From NCBI GenBank assembly GCA_023014485.1, contig JAJOZX010000921.1, forward strand, positions 587,001 to 651,000: a DNA stretch of 64,000 nucleotides, written 5' to 3'. This stretch comes from Bathynomus jamesi. Taxonomy: Eukaryota; Arthropoda; Malacostraca; Isopoda; Cirolanidae. The notes under the pieces are model-generated. The model was not told the DNA's origin and ran no database searches. It was given only the letters and a program-made list of their open reading frames with translations. This document shows positions 22,185 through 33,163 of the stretch, in pieces (positions within the stretch are counted from its first letter, which is position 1; every line of letters starts with the position of its first letter). Both the position numbers and the translations under genes were made by a program.

Positions 22185-22612
22185 CTAGACATTTTGTTTC
22201 GATAAGAATACAAATTTTGTGCTGGTATCTTTCTCATCCAGAAATTTCATCATGTCAAGTGGTGTCAGAATTTGGTCTTTAAATGTACGTTGAAGACTGG
22301 CACGAGCCGTCATTCTTTTTGCTGTGCCTCCGACTCCATCACAAGCACTTTTGCCATGTGAAGTTGCAAAAAAGTGCCATTCAGCATCCAGTCCAAAGTC
22401 CTCTTTGTGGTGACACAAATTGGTGGTTATATTTATTCTTATACTGCCCTCCACAACCATCAGTAAAGTAATGAATCTTCCGCAGGCCTGAGCTCTCTTC
22501 TTTTATCATGGGGATCAGTTGCTTTAAGAACGCAAAGACAAGGTTTGTACTATGTTTCATGTCATCAGAAATGAAACAATAACTTTTAACTTTAATTTCA
22601 ACATCATTTTCA
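22185..22612 (-). pseudogene. T2 transposase, catalytic C-terminal half
   Basis: The minus strand reads DVEIKVKSYCFISDDMKHST, then HYFTDGCGGQYKN (second acidic motif), a frameshift, then LDAEWHFFATSHGKSACDG with VGGTAKRMTARASLQ (third motif) and QILTPLDMMKFLDEK, ending at a stop near 22185. The segment equivalent to T1's DFAENYSF and HWDNSQATLHP is absent between 22612 and the exon ending at 22626, i.e. a deletion of about 200 codons. Confidence 0.8.
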
Positions 22613-22625
22613 TTTACTTATTTAC

Positions 22626-23035
22626 CTATTTTTGGATTAGTGTCATTTGCCTTGAAAACAGCGAAAATCTCACGTAAATTACCAAGCACCAATCGTTTCT
22701 GCTGTAGTTGCTTCTCTCCTTCATGATTCCTAATTGATAGACAATCCTTCTTGCCTGGACATATTCTGCTTATTTCATCTGATTCATAGAAAGTGCACAC
22801 TGCTTCCTTCTCTTTCTTTATTATAACCCGACCTTTGCTAATATGTGGAACTTCTGGTAATATGCCATGTTCTTTCTTTATTTTGCGGCTGGTTGAAACC
22901 ATTCTTGTAGATGCATTGAAGAAAGATGCTGTTCTGTGAATGGTGTATGGTGAGAGTGTTAGTATTTGAATCTTCCTCTTGTAGTCAGTCGTCTCACTGA
23001 AGGCATTCTTGAGTGCTTGCATCACTCCTGCATGC
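22626..23035 (-). pseudogene. T2 transposase exon 3 (helix-turn-helix region)
   Basis: Bounded by a TTTTTGCAG acceptor (exon from 23035) and an AATAG/GTAAAT donor (exon end 22626). It codes for GVMQALKNAFSETTDYKRKI, LTLSPYTIHRTASFFNAS, TSRKIKKEHGILPEV and FYESDEISRICPGKKDCLSI, then LVLGNLREIFAVFKANDTN. Each block has its counterpart in T1 3750-4140. Confidence 0.8.
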
Positions 23036-23144
23036 CTGCAAAAATGATATACATGTTTGAGTAAATTTATATGCAAACACATGATCTATATATAGGCTTA
23101 GTATACTTTAATGAAGGTACTACAGATATATATACAGTACTCAC

Positions 23145-23295
23145 AAATTATTGTCATCCATTTTAGATTGCTTTTCTTCACTTTCTTGTGTAAAACTTGT
23201 GTCATATGAAGTTTCTAGCTTTCTCTTCAGGGATGTTGATGCCATTTCAAATTTTGTTTCAGCCTTTGAAGATCTCCCTTTTCGTGACAGACCCT
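23145..23295 (-). pseudogene. T2 transposase exon 2 (linker)
   Basis: Acceptor GTTTTTCAG before 23295 and donor TTT/GTGAGT after 23145. It codes for a Ser/Lys-rich linker with FEMASTSLKRKLETSYDTS and ESEEKQSKMDD, matching in style the basic linker of T1. Confidence 0.6.
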
Positions 23296-23559
23296 CTGAA
23301 AAACAAATAAAATAAATTATCTTTTTTTAATCAACTATAGGCCTATAGATGTACATGTACTGTACATTACATATGAATTTGGTAAATACCGTATATATAA
23401 TCATAACTATATTGATCTTCATTATATAAATTGATATGCATACATTTGAATTTGTCAAATATATAAAGGTTGTAATGTTCATACATGTAGTTATATATAT
23501 TGATGTTTTGTTGCTATAATATCTACATAAATTAACACTTTAAAAATACTTAAACTTAC

Positions 23560-23890
23560 TTGTCTTCACTGGTGTCACATTCAGCATTGGAAGAATTGTG
23601 TCTAAATCTCCTTGGAAATCTTCAAACATTATTTCAGTAGTACACCCATAGGCAGAGGAACATTTTTCTGTGGCAGTGTCTGAGTTCGAATCTGAGACAA
23701 TATCAGAGACTTTTTTGTCTTCAGCTTTGATTTTATTGATATCATTAACACAATTTTTACAAATGTAATCTCCATATATTAATCCGTGAATTCCTTGCAG
23801 TGTATTACGGACTGGCACAAGTGCTTTTTCGATCTTCTTCTTATGTTTTCTAAGAGGATCAACACAAACTTTTCTACCCATCTTGTTTAT
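23560..23890 (-). pseudogene. T2 transposase exon 1 (Cys-rich N-terminal domain)
   Basis: Acceptor TTCTTACAG precedes 23890 and a GACAA/GTAAGT donor ends it at 23560. ATG at 23881 opens MGRKVCVDPLRKHKKKIEK, followed by YGDYICKNCVNDINKIKAED. The Cys spacing mirrors T1's CCNPFEYH and LCPDCRKQ, giving a probable zinc-binding N-terminal domain. Upstream codons to 23974 lie in the inverted repeat. Confidence 0.75.
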
Positions 23891-23937
23891 CTGTAAGAAA
23901 GGCATAAAATAAGTAATTAATTTATGTTCACAAAATA

Positions 23938-24484
23938 TATTATTTAACAGTACAGTACATATATGCATATACATATGGCAATTTTACCAGAAATTTGAAA
24001 AATACCAATTTGAAAAATTCTTTAAGACAGTATAGATGGTGAATAAGATACATTTTTATTGTTTATATTAAAAGTGCAATGGTGGAACTTCATTTTGTGT
24101 AAAGAAATGTTTCCCCAAAATGTGAACTTCAAGGTCAAAGGGTCAATTCGTTCCTTGAAAAAGGGTGAATATTTTTATTTGTTCTCCTATTGCTGTTTTC
24201 ATTGCATTTTTGGATTTTACAGCTCATTCTGAATCCAAAAACATATAGTTTCATATGGTTACGATAATTATGAATGTGTGAGGTGCATCCAAAGATGCCG
24301 ACCTTGAGCTATTTTGACCTTAACCTTGATTTTTCTGACCTTCATAACTCGTGAAGTAATGGTCGTAGAAAGCTGAAACTTTCACAGCTGGCTTTCTTGC
24401 ACAAACTTACCTTATGCACCAAAAATAAGCAAGATCTGAGATGGTCGGGTGTTAAGCACTGATTCACCTATGCTGGAACCCCTC
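23938..24484 (-). repeat. T2 right terminal inverted repeat
   Basis: Reverse complement of 20770-21325 with scattered substitutions. Confidence 0.88.
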
Positions 24485-24507
24485 ATTTCCTAATTTTAGT
24501 ATTTTTT

Positions 24508-24509
<2 letters not shown>

Positions 24510-24540
<31 letters not shown>
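24510..24540. repeat. (TA)n microsatellite
   Basis: TA repeat immediately outside T2. Confidence 0.95.
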
Positions 24541-24541
<1 letters not shown>

Positions 24542-25845
24542 TATTTGATGAATATTTCTTATTTTTGGTGATTCTGGCTACTTCTGCGTAATTCAATTTG
24601 TCCTGTTTTACAAATAAATCATTTTTAGCAATTGTTCGTCTGTTCAGTTTTTTTTTTTTTTTTGTGACAAAGTATGACGTATGTCATTTCAGTTTAAGGG
24701 CAGGCGAAATTTAGCGGACTACCCATGCAAGGTTGGCACATGTTATTACATTATCATTTGTATAATTTAGGTCTCGGGGGTACGGGGGCAGAGCCCCCAT
24801 AAAAATCACGCATCACAAATTGATCGGTCCTAATGTCTTGCGGACAGTTCAGTACGTGACACCAGTTAGGTCAACTGTACGCCCTTGATGATTGGTTAGG
24901 TTGTCATGATATTTTCGTTTAAATTCGTTAGTTTAAACGAAAATGACGAGTGCAAACTTTTCTGGTTAATTTTGAGGTGTTTTGTACGATATCTCGAAAA
25001 CTACGCATTTGCACAGGAAACGGATAGCAGATTCGTGTAGAACACTTCAAAATTGACCAGAAAAGTTTGCTCTCATTATAAAATGAGACTGGGTCAAAAA
25101 ATGAATAATTACCAAGAATTTAAACTTTTTGTTAACAAGCAATTCTAGGCACGTCCGACTACCACAAAGGATCCTACACTTGACATAACTTAAATAACCC
25201 ATTCCATTTCTATCCAAGTGACCTAAAGTGAAGTCAACTCAATTCAAGTCTGCCACTTCCTTAGTCAAAACCTCAAGACCCGACTAGACTTGAGTCTTGA
25301 CCATAGTATAAGTAAGTATACAGTGTTGGGTTTCCGGCATTTTCAAGCTGTGCGAAAATCTGACTGAGTCAGCGAACAGCTGTTGGCTGTTAGTGACTCC
25401 TGACTCTGATCCTCCAAAGCAGTCACTTGTCCCCCGTTTTCTCTTTACGTCATTGATGACGTTATTACTCAAATAGAAGTTTCTACACTGTTACAGAGTA
25501 CCGTGGCACACTTTAAAGGCATTTTGCACTTATTTACAATATACAACTTTTATTAACATTGAATGCTTGAATATGAGACGCCATTAAATTTTTTGCTTAT
25601 AGTTGAGTCATTACGTCATTAACCCCCAGCATACTAAATTAGAAGAGATTTGTGCTGAGGAAAATGTACCCTTCGTAAAGCTGTGGTCCGAATTCAGTGA
25701 CCCTAGCCTTTTTATAAAAGATGGGGGTGCATTTTAATGAAATAGGTAATGCTAGGCTAGGTAGGTTAATTGACGAAAACGTACGAAAGCTGTATAGGTC
25801 GAAGCCTTCTTTAAACGTTGTGGGTCCGGGGAACGCGGGCCTGAC
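24541..25845. other. non-coding stretch with dispersed CCTAACC-type repeat
   Basis: Includes a 24760-24800 hairpin (GGGGGCAGAGCCCCC) and, at 24850-25080, a member of a dispersed repeat with GTTAGGTCAACTGTACGCCC, GATGATTGGTTAGGTTGTC and an internal inverted pair (GCAAACTTTTCTGGTTAATTT against AAATTGACCAGAAAAGTTTGC). From about 25650 the sequence becomes CpG-rich and probably is the 5' untranslated part of the LINE that follows. Confidence 0.5.
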
Positions 25846-26405
25846 GTGAAAAATAGTTTAAAACGCCGGCCCGTGGTAAAAAATAACTTAAACGTCTTTC
25901 ATTGTAACGCGCGTAGTATTAGAAATAAATTAAATGAATTTAAGGCGATAATTTATTCCGGCAACTACGATATAGTTGCTATCACTGAAACGTGGTTAAA
26001 CCCCTCGATACCGATACTAGATTTTACTCACTTCTTGGTAACTTTATTGACAATCGGAATAGTATAATTGTCAGAGACTTTAACTCCCCTAATGTTAATT
26101 ACAAGACTTTTACTGGTAATGAGGAGGGTTTGAGTTTGATTGAGTTCATGGAGGATAATTTTTTACGACAGATGGTTACCGAACCAACGCGCAGTGACAA
26201 TATTTTAAATTTGGTGATGACGAACGGCGAAAATATAGTCGATGGTTTAGAAGTAGGCGAGAGTTTAGGATGTAGTGATCATCAAATTCTTAGGTTTAAG
26301 TTATTGATAGAAAACACTAAAGATAGTAACGTAATAGAAGTCCCTGATTTTCGTAGGGCTAATTTTGATAGTTTTGCGGATAGGATGAGTAGTGGACTGG
26401 GATAA
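25846..26405 (+). pseudogene. LINE endonuclease domain
   Basis: The first frame reads LNVFHCNARSIRNKLNEFKA and DIVAITETWLNPSI, the N-terminal strands of an apurinic-type endonuclease with its catalytic Glu. The middle of the domain is deleted near 26020. The second frame (to 26405) continues VRDFNSPNVNYKTF, LRQMVTEPTR and LGCSDHQILRF, covering the catalytic Asp/Asn and SDH motif; the usual GDFN is RDFN. Confidence 0.88.
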
Positions 26406-27830
26406 CTTATTTATGGGTAATGACACAAATTTGCATTGGGAGGCGTTTAAAGAAAGTTTTATGATTATTGAAAAGGAGTTTATTCCTCGTAGGCCCAAGC
26501 GCGCTAGAAATCATGGTAGGCCCTAGTGGTGGACTAGTGAAATAGGCGAGTTCATAAACGAGCGTAACAAAGCGTATTAACTTAATAAGCGCAATGGCAC
26601 GGCAGCTAACTTTAATAGATATATCGAGCTTAGACGTCAGGTTAAAAGATCAGTTGAGAATGCTAAGTGTAATTTAGAAATACTTATAGCGGATAGTAAA
26701 CATAATCCAAAAAGGTTTTTTGAATACGTCAATAATCGTAAGCCGATAAAAGATAACATAGGCCCTCTAGTGGATGTTAAAGGCGCTTTGGCTTCTGACG
26801 CTCAGGCGATGGCGAGTATTTTCCATAACTGTTTTGCGACAGTTTTACCGTAGAAGACATAAATAATGTTTCCGACGTGGACGATATCGTTCCATTTAGT
26901 AGCGAGACTATTTTGGATGAAATAATTGTTTACGAGGGTGAGATTGCGCATTATATCGATAGGCTAAAAGTTAGCAAGGCTCCAGGCCCTGACGCTTTTT
27001 ATCCCAGACATTTGAAAGATTTGAAAGGCGCTATTGTAGGCCCCTTAACGAAGATTTTTAATCAGCCACTCGAAACGGGGATTATTCCTGAAGACTTCAA
27101 ATTAGCTAACGTCACGCCCAATTTTAAAAAAGGCGACCGCACAGTAGCTAGCAATTATAGGCCCATTAGCTTAACGTCAATTGTCGGTAAACTTTTGGAA
27201 TCCGTAGTTAGGGATCGTATCATCGATCACTTAGAAAGTAGAGATTTGATTAATAGTAGTCAGCAAGGGTTTCGACGCCATAGATCTTGTTTAACTAATT
27301 TGTTAGAATTTTATAACGAAATAGTGCGCGAATACGATAGGCATAGAGCGGCTGACGTTATTTATTTAGATTTTAAAAAGTCGTTCGATACAGTTCCGCG
27401 TAGAAGATTAATTGCGAAGGTTAAAGCGCACGGTATACGCGGTCAGGTAGCCAACTGGTCAGAGGAATGGCTTTGTGCTAAGAGACAGGGTCGTTGTAAA
27501 TGGTAGTGAATCGGGGTGGTTGGATGTAGGTAGCGGTGTCCCACAGGGTTCAGTGTTAGGCCCATTGCTATTCGTAATTTACATTAACGACATAGATGTA
27601 GGATTGACTAGTAACGTGTCAAAATTCGCGGACGATACTAAAATAGGCGGTAAGGTTGTTAATGAGGACGATAGAAATAGGCTCCAAGACGATGAAAATA
27701 GGATTATGGAGTGGACGGATAAGTGGCAGATGCAATTTAACGTAGACAAATGTAAAGTTTTGCATATAGGTTCTCGTAACAATAATTACACGTACACGAT
27801 GCAGGGCCGGATTAAGCGTTGTTAGGGCCA
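26406..27830 (+). pseudogene. LINE reverse transcriptase
   Basis: Frames in order: 26877-27506 with KAPGPDAFYPRHLKDLKGAI, NYRPISLTSIVGKLLESVV, QQGFRRHRSCLTNLLEF and VIYLDFKKSFDTVPRRRL, then a shift at about 27480 into 27475-27825 with SGVPQGSVLGPLLFVIYIND, SKFADDTKIGGKVVNED and KWQMQFNVDKCKVLHIGS. The FADD catalytic box and the LDFKKSFD box are intact. The region before 26877 is open only in pieces (FINERNKAY, KRSVENAKCNLE). Confidence 0.93.
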
Positions 27831-28175
27831 GGGGCAATGAAAATTTTCTGGCCGGTGTTACTAGAAAAACATAATTCTTTACCTGATACATCATACATGA
27901 GTGATGTGATCAGCTGACTGGGATCGATCAACAGAAAACGAAACAAAAACAAAGGTGTGATTACAGAAAATGTATACTTTGTTCACATAAATGGGATACT
28001 AAACTAGGTTTTCTAGAAGCGGAATCTAGATTTTTTTTTTCTTCCTCACGGTCGACCAATTATTTCAACGGTAGATTATAGCGTTTACATAGTTTCTTGG
28101 GGTCCGTCAGCATCTTGGGGCCGGTCAGCATCTGCCAGCAAATGCCCCCTTTGCCCCCATTATAATCCGCTACTG
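27802..28175. mobile_element. 374 bp hAT MITE inside the LINE
   Basis: Ends CAGGGCCGGATTAAGCG and TATAATCCGCTACTG form an imperfect inverted pair (CAGNNNCGGATTA). A perfect 8 bp duplication ACACGATG lies at 27794-27801 and 28176-28183. Removing the insert joins the LINE reading NNNYTYT with the downstream block. Non-coding. Confidence 0.9.
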
Positions 28176-28184
28176 ACACGATGG

Positions 28185-28800
28185 ATGACAGAGTTAGCGA
28201 GCGTTGATGAGGAAGTAGATTTAGGTGTACGCGTATCTAAGGATTTAAAAGTTAGGAACCAGTGCCTGGAGGCTTGCGCAAAAGCTAATAGGATGTCAGG
28301 CTTCATAGCGCGTAATTTCGAATTTAAATCGAAGGATATTATATTGCCCGTTTACAAGTCCCTAGTCAGGCCTCATTTAGAATATGCCGTTTAGTTTTGG
28401 TGCCCGTATTTGCGTGAGAATATTGATAGGTTAGAAAGGGTTCAGTGTCGTGCCACGAAACTAATTCCGTCATTGCGCAACAAGCCTTATGGAGATAGGA
28501 TTAAAGAGTTAGACTTGCATTCACTCGAAACTAGAAGATTAAGGGGGGAGCTTATTGAAGTTTTCAAAATCGTTAATAACATCGATAACGTAAATTTTGA
28601 CAAACTATTCACTTTCGATAATAGCAATACTTGTAATAACGGATTTAAGTCGCGTGGCAGACGTTTCATTACTAATATCACTAAAAACTTCTTTACGTTT
28701 AAAGTAATTGATAAATGGAATAATCTTCCGCGCCTGTCGTGAACTCTACCAGCGTCAATGTGTTTAAAAACCGTCTAGATAGACATTTTAAAAATATTAA
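28185..28800 (+). pseudogene. LINE C-terminal domain
   Basis: Continuation after the MITE: VDEEVDLGVRVSKDLKVRNQ, CAKANRMSGFIARNFEFKS and SLVRPHLEYAV, a TAG, then FWCPYLRENIDRLERVQCRA, RLRGELIEVFKIVNN and FFTFKVIDKWNNLPRLS, a TGA, then NVFKNRLDRHFKNIN. This is the usual C-terminal module of arthropod CR1/jockey-type LINEs. Two stops interrupt it. Confidence 0.9.
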
Positions 28801-29372
28801 CGTTGTTTAAAATAAAAAACAATTGGCAACAGGAGCTCTGTGGGTCGTAATCGGGGATGAGTCTGTTGACGTCTAATGCCAGCTTGTGACATGCCAGCAA
28901 AAAAAAAAATTAGACTAACACGAACTTAGTTGTAGCTTGTTGAGTAAATTAACCCACTTTTTGTTATTCTTTATACTTTTTTTTCTTCTCTCTTTATTGC
29001 ATGTCTGTAGTTTGCATGTTTGCGTGGTATGATAGTGTTTGAGTTAAGAATGTGTTGTAATGCGTTCTTATTTTACTTCTTTCCATCTTTCACGCCTTTC
29101 CAGCCTAGTGGGCTGCAGCCTCTACCTCATTATGGACTGGAGGATCGGTCTGCAACAGTTGGAAGAATGTGTTGCTTTGAGTAAAGAATGTGTTGTTCTT
29201 GAGTTAAGAATGTATTGCATGGTTTGTAAGCGTTCTTATTTTACTTCTTTTCATCTTTTTCCGGCAGAGTGGGCTCTACCTCCCTATAGAGTAGAGGACC
29301 GTTCTGCAGTCTTTCCTATTCTCTCCGACTATTTTTCTGACTTGTCGGCAGTGGCCGGCGGATGATGATGGT

Positions 29373-30250
29373 CAGAGCTGGGCAGTATTTAAATACATTT
29401 GTATTTAAATACGTATTTAAATACATTTGTGTATTTAGAACTGTATTTATAAATACATTGTTTTTCATGTATTTAAATATAGTATTTAAATACTTTAATG
29501 AGTATTTAAATACAATGTATTTAAATACTCAAAATATAAAAATGTAAATACTTTTACTGGTTTAATACACGTTCTGTACTAGCACAGTACGACGCGTCGA
29601 CAGTGTAGTACAGCATGGTTCATGTTTCAACGTGTCAGTTCAATCAGTTGTGTGCCACTCTTAGTCGAAAGCGGTTGATTTCTTTATCGTGTGCGTGTTA
29701 TGGCTTCAACAAGCAAATCCGGTGAATCAAACAGTGATATATCTGCAGATAACAATTTAGTGCACCCTCTGTTTGATGGAAAATACTTTAAAATTAAATA
29801 AATAAAAGAGAATTCGTAAGGTGCCTTATGTTTATGTTTACGTCTTATGTTTACGTTTATGTCTCATCTACTCATTAATTGTTACTCATTTTGCAATGAT
29901 ATAATGACTATAATATGTTACTGGTTGAACATCGCAAGTTCTAAGTTCTTTTGTTTTTGTTTTGGTCTAAAAAGGGAAATATATAATCGGAAATTAGATT
30001 GTACTATTACTTTATCCTTTATCAAGCATTTTATATAGTTGTTACTCATGAATTAGTGAATGCATATGTTAAAATTTGTATGTATTTAAAATGTATTTAC
30101 AAATGTATTTAAATACAATTGATGTATTTTGTATTTAGTATCTAAATACATTCGTAAAATGTATTTAGTATTTAGTATTTAAATACATTTCTCCCATGTA
30201 TTTAGTATTTAGTATTTAAATACATTCAATGTATTTATTGCCCAGCTCTG
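29373..30250 (+). mobile_element. hAT element with GTATTTAAATAC subterminal palindromes
   Basis: Ends CAGAGCTGGGCAGTATTTAA and AATGTATTTATTGCCCAGCTCTG, flanked by a perfect 8 bp duplication ATGATGGT (29365-29372 and 30251-30258). Subterminal regions hold many copies of TATTTAAATAC. At 29700 a short frame starts MASTSKSGESNSDISADN and LVHPLFDGKYFKI before a stop: the N-terminus of a BED-finger hAT transposase with the rest deleted. Confidence 0.93.
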
Positions 30251-30429
30251 ATGATGGTGAATCTTTTTTCTCTTTTCTGAATGAATGTTAACCCACGAGT
30301 GATAGGTGTTGCTACTTACTTAACCCCTTATTCTCTTCTCTTAACCCCCTACTCTTTCCCTTCTCTCGGGCTAACCTTAGAGTGGATCTTAGGGTCTTTG
30401 TTAGCCTTAGCTTCTGTAGATCTGTAGAT

Positions 30430-31500
30430 CTTTGATTGGCTGCAAAAATATCCTCCGTCCGAGTTGCATGATTATAATATTGCAATTTTTAAGAATTAAA
30501 ATTAATTAATAAATTATAAATTAAATACGTAATTTTATAAAAATAAATTTTGTATGTTGAAATTACTTAATAAAATGTACCTGATTCACCCTCATTTTAA
30601 AAATGCATATACCTATTTGGCTACTCAGTGGGCATCTTTACAAGAGTATTTCTCCGGCACACCTAAAGCAAAAGCTCCCACTGTGTAATTTCTTTATTTA
30701 TAGTCAGATTTTTATGAAATTTTCAATATAAAGGTTTTCAAATACTGTACCATATTTTAATTCATAAAAACTTCAAAATTTTTTTTTTTCAAAATATTGA
30801 CCTGAGATTCAACTTCTTGGTATTCAAAAACGGCGGACATCGGAATAACGCACACCATCTCCAAAAACATTGTATTTTTCCATAACTTGGGTTTATAGGT
30901 TTCAACCCGGTTAGGGCATACAGTTGACCTAACCGGGCCATCAAATTCGTGTTATTTTCGTCAAAACTAACGAAAATAACAACTTAACCTAACCAGTTGT
31001 CAAGGGCATGCAGTTGACCTAACCGGGCCTTCAATGGCGGATATCGGAATAACATTGAAGGCCCGGTTAGGTATGCTCTTTTTTTTTTTTTTTTTAAGAA
31101 TTTTTTTTACAAATTTTTCTAAATTTGTTTTCAAAAATCGTGTGCGTTATTCCACTGTCTGCCTTGAAAACCTCTATATTGAAAATTTCATAAAAATCTG
31201 ACCATAAAGAAATTACACAGAGGGTGCTTTTGCTTTAGGTGCGCCTATTCCCCTAGATTATATATATAATGCCTGCGCTTATAACCCCGACTGAGTACTA
31301 GTGAGTAGTCATATAGTTATACAAGTTTTTAAAACGAGGGTGAATCAGGCAATTTGTATTATGTAATTTCAACATAAAATTTATTTTTATAAAATTATGC
31401 AAGTAATTTATAATTACTTAGTTAATTAATATTCTTAAAATTTGCGATATTATAATCGTGCAACTTGGACGGGGACGATTTTTGTAGCCAATTATAGATG
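30430..31500. mobile_element. element with ~170 bp inverted repeats, containing a second inverted-repeat element
   Basis: Outer arms 30430-30606 and about 31325-31500 pair (GATTGGCTGCAAAAAT against GTAGCCAATTATAG, with GGGTGAATCAGG and CACCCTCATTTTAA). Inside, 30657-31247 has its own inverted arms GCACACCTAAAGCAAAAGC and GCTTTTGCTTTAGGTGCGCC and a core of the CCTAACC dispersed repeat. The inner family recurs at 45079-47266. No coding sequence; target duplications not resolved. Confidence 0.7.
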
Positions 31501-31694
31501 TTCGAGGCTGATGACGTAATGACTCGACTGTAAATTAGAAACTAATGGAATCATATTGAAAGAATTTAAAGTTACGGTATTATAATTTCTTTATTGTAAA
31601 TTATTGTAAATAAATGCAAAATGCCTTTCAAGTGTGCTACGGTATTCTGTAACAATGTACGAACTTCGAAATAATTAAGCCTACTGTTTACAAG
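31501..31694. other. unassigned spacer
   Basis: Contains GATGACGTAATGACTCG also seen near 25600 (AGTCATTACGTCATTAAC) in the opposite sense. Nothing else recognised. Confidence 0.35.
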
Positions 31695-31755
31695 CAGGGC
31701 CGGCGAGAGCTGCCACGGGCACCGGGGGAAGGATTGGTATATGGGCCCCCCCCTG
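31695..31755. mobile_element. 61 bp hAT terminus-only remnant
   Basis: CAGGGCCGGCGAGAGCTG to GGGCCCCCCCCTG with partly matching flanks TTTACAAG and TTTACTCA (first five bases identical). Possibly a minimal MITE; the short length limits the call. Confidence 0.45.
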
Positions 31756-31801
31756 TTTACTCAGTATTTCATTATGAATGTTTTTTGTGTACATAACAAG
31801 C

Positions 31802-33163
31802 CAGTGGCAGTCCTAGGCATAGGCGATATAGACGGCCGCCTAGGGCACCAAATGGTGGCGGGGGCGACAGAGCACGCCCGCTTTTTGTTTTTTCTCAAAC
31901 AGGCTCCAGTCCAGGGCTCGAGAAATTTACCAACTCACAGTCTCACCAACCCCGGTTGGAGATAGATATTTATCCTTGGTGATAAGTATCGATTTTGCTT
32001 GTAAAAATCAATTTATAAAACTAAATTAAAAGTTATTTCATTAAAATAAACAAGCAATGAAATAGGTATACGTTAAAACTGTTTATAATTATTAAAATCA
32101 AGCAGAGTAAATTAGAATGTAGCTAGCGACGGATTTTTCTCCACTCCACAATTTCGTATGAGTTCTAGTTTACAGTGAGTCGTGTCTGGCCAAGCATCTT
32201 GTTGAAGAGGACAAAGCCGTCAGGTGGTGGTGGATGCTGCTATCTCATCACTTCAGGAAAGATTGCAGACCTTGGGAGAAGTGAGACACAAGTTTGAAGT
32301 GCTCTCAAACTTCCAAAACTTGTCAAATGAGATGACAGAGCAATCAGAAACCCTCAGCAACACTAAGCTGTCGAGGACATTCTGATCTAGATGGTAGGGA
32401 GTTGGCAGAGGAATTAAAGAATTTGCCTGAACTGCCATCTACAAGCATGACAGGACTTCAGCTACTGACGTTTATCCATGAAAAGCAGCTCACAGAGATC
32501 TATCCCAACCTCTGGGTCGCCTTCAGGGTTGCTGTCATCCTTCCAATGACTGGCTGGAGCGGAGAGGAGCTTTTCCAAGCTCAAGCTCATCAAGACTTAC
32601 CTGAGATCCACCATGATGCAAGACCGCCTCAGTGGTCTTGCTGTCATCAACATTAACCATGCGGTTTCTGAGCAGATTTCCTATGATGACATCATTGATG
32701 AATTTGCATCAAGGAAGACCAGGAGGATCAGGTTTTAATAGGAAAACAACCAGACCTAAAACTTCCAAACCAAATATAAAATTCAGTTATTTGCTAGCTG
32801 GCAATCTTATTCCTTTATTAAGCTACATTGTGTGATTTATTAGTGTTTTTATTTATCTATTTTGTGTGCAATATACATTGGAATATTTACTTTGTTTGCA
32901 GTATATTTGGGAATCTTTATTGAGTGTTCAATTATTATTCATACAAGATTTCTTTGTAGTTTTTTGTTTCAAGACAACTTATTCTTACTTGAAGCTAAAC
33001 ACAATAAATGAAGGTGGTGCTTTGTGTTTTAAAGACAATGTGTTCAGTGTGTTTTATTGTGGCAGAGGTTATGCACCGGGGGGAGGGGAGTGTGCTGTTG
33101 ACAGAGGAAGGGCATCTTTGCATGATTTCGCCTAGGGCGCCAAAAATGCCAGGACCGCCACTG
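31802..33163 (+). mobile_element. hAT relic (CAGTGGCAGTCCTAGGC ends)
   Basis: Ends CAGTGGCAGTCCTAGGCATA and TGCCAGGACCGCCACTG are inverted, each next to a GCCTAGGGC motif. The interior holds the 3' part of a ZMYM1-like hAT transposase. The flanking 8-mers do not match, so one flank may have been altered. Confidence 0.8.
32160..32740 (+). pseudogene. ZMYM1-like hAT transposase, C-terminal remnant
   Basis: Reading across frames: FEVLSNFQNLSNEMTEQSE, ELAEELKNLPELPSTSM, TGLQLLTFIHEKQLTEIYPN, then a switch to the frame with ERSFSKLKLIKTYLRST, MMQDRLSGLAVININHAV and YDDIIDEFASRKTRR. This is the hAT dimerisation region, and the SFSKLKLIKTYLRST block recurs in the hAT at 48.6-51.7 kb. Confidence 0.8.

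Larger units (their letters stand above)
20770..24484 (-). mobile_element. T2: second T-family transposon with long inverted repeats
   Basis: Ends GAGGGTTCCAGCACAGGTGA and TCACCTATGCTGGAACCCCTC, with arms of about 540 bp (20770-21325 and 23938-24484) that pair throughout. The interior carries, on the minus strand, an intron-containing gene whose exons match T1's transposase in order. The exon holding the first catalytic Asp is missing, so it is a deletion derivative. No exact target duplication is obvious (ATTT lies close to both ends). The arm sequence shares no clear identity with T1's arms, so T1 and T2 are separate subfamilies. Confidence 0.85.
25846..30430 (+). mobile_element. CpG-rich LINE (CR1/jockey-like), nearly full length, with two hAT insertions
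   Basis: Endonuclease, reverse transcriptase and a C-terminal domain occur in order on the plus strand at 25846-28800. They are followed by a long 3' untranslated region with a diverged ~180 bp direct repeat (29040-29130 and 29190-29290) and GATGATGATGG. The 3' region appears to resume after the hAT at 29373-30250 and run to about 30430. Two hAT elements with perfect 8 bp duplications (27802-28175 and 29373-30250) lie within it. Codons rich in CG dinucleotides set it apart from every neighbour. Confidence 0.85.

Noticed and set aside
29362..29547. 61-codon frame with repeated YLNT/FKY
   Set aside because: Translation of GTATTTAAATAC subterminal repeats of a hAT element.
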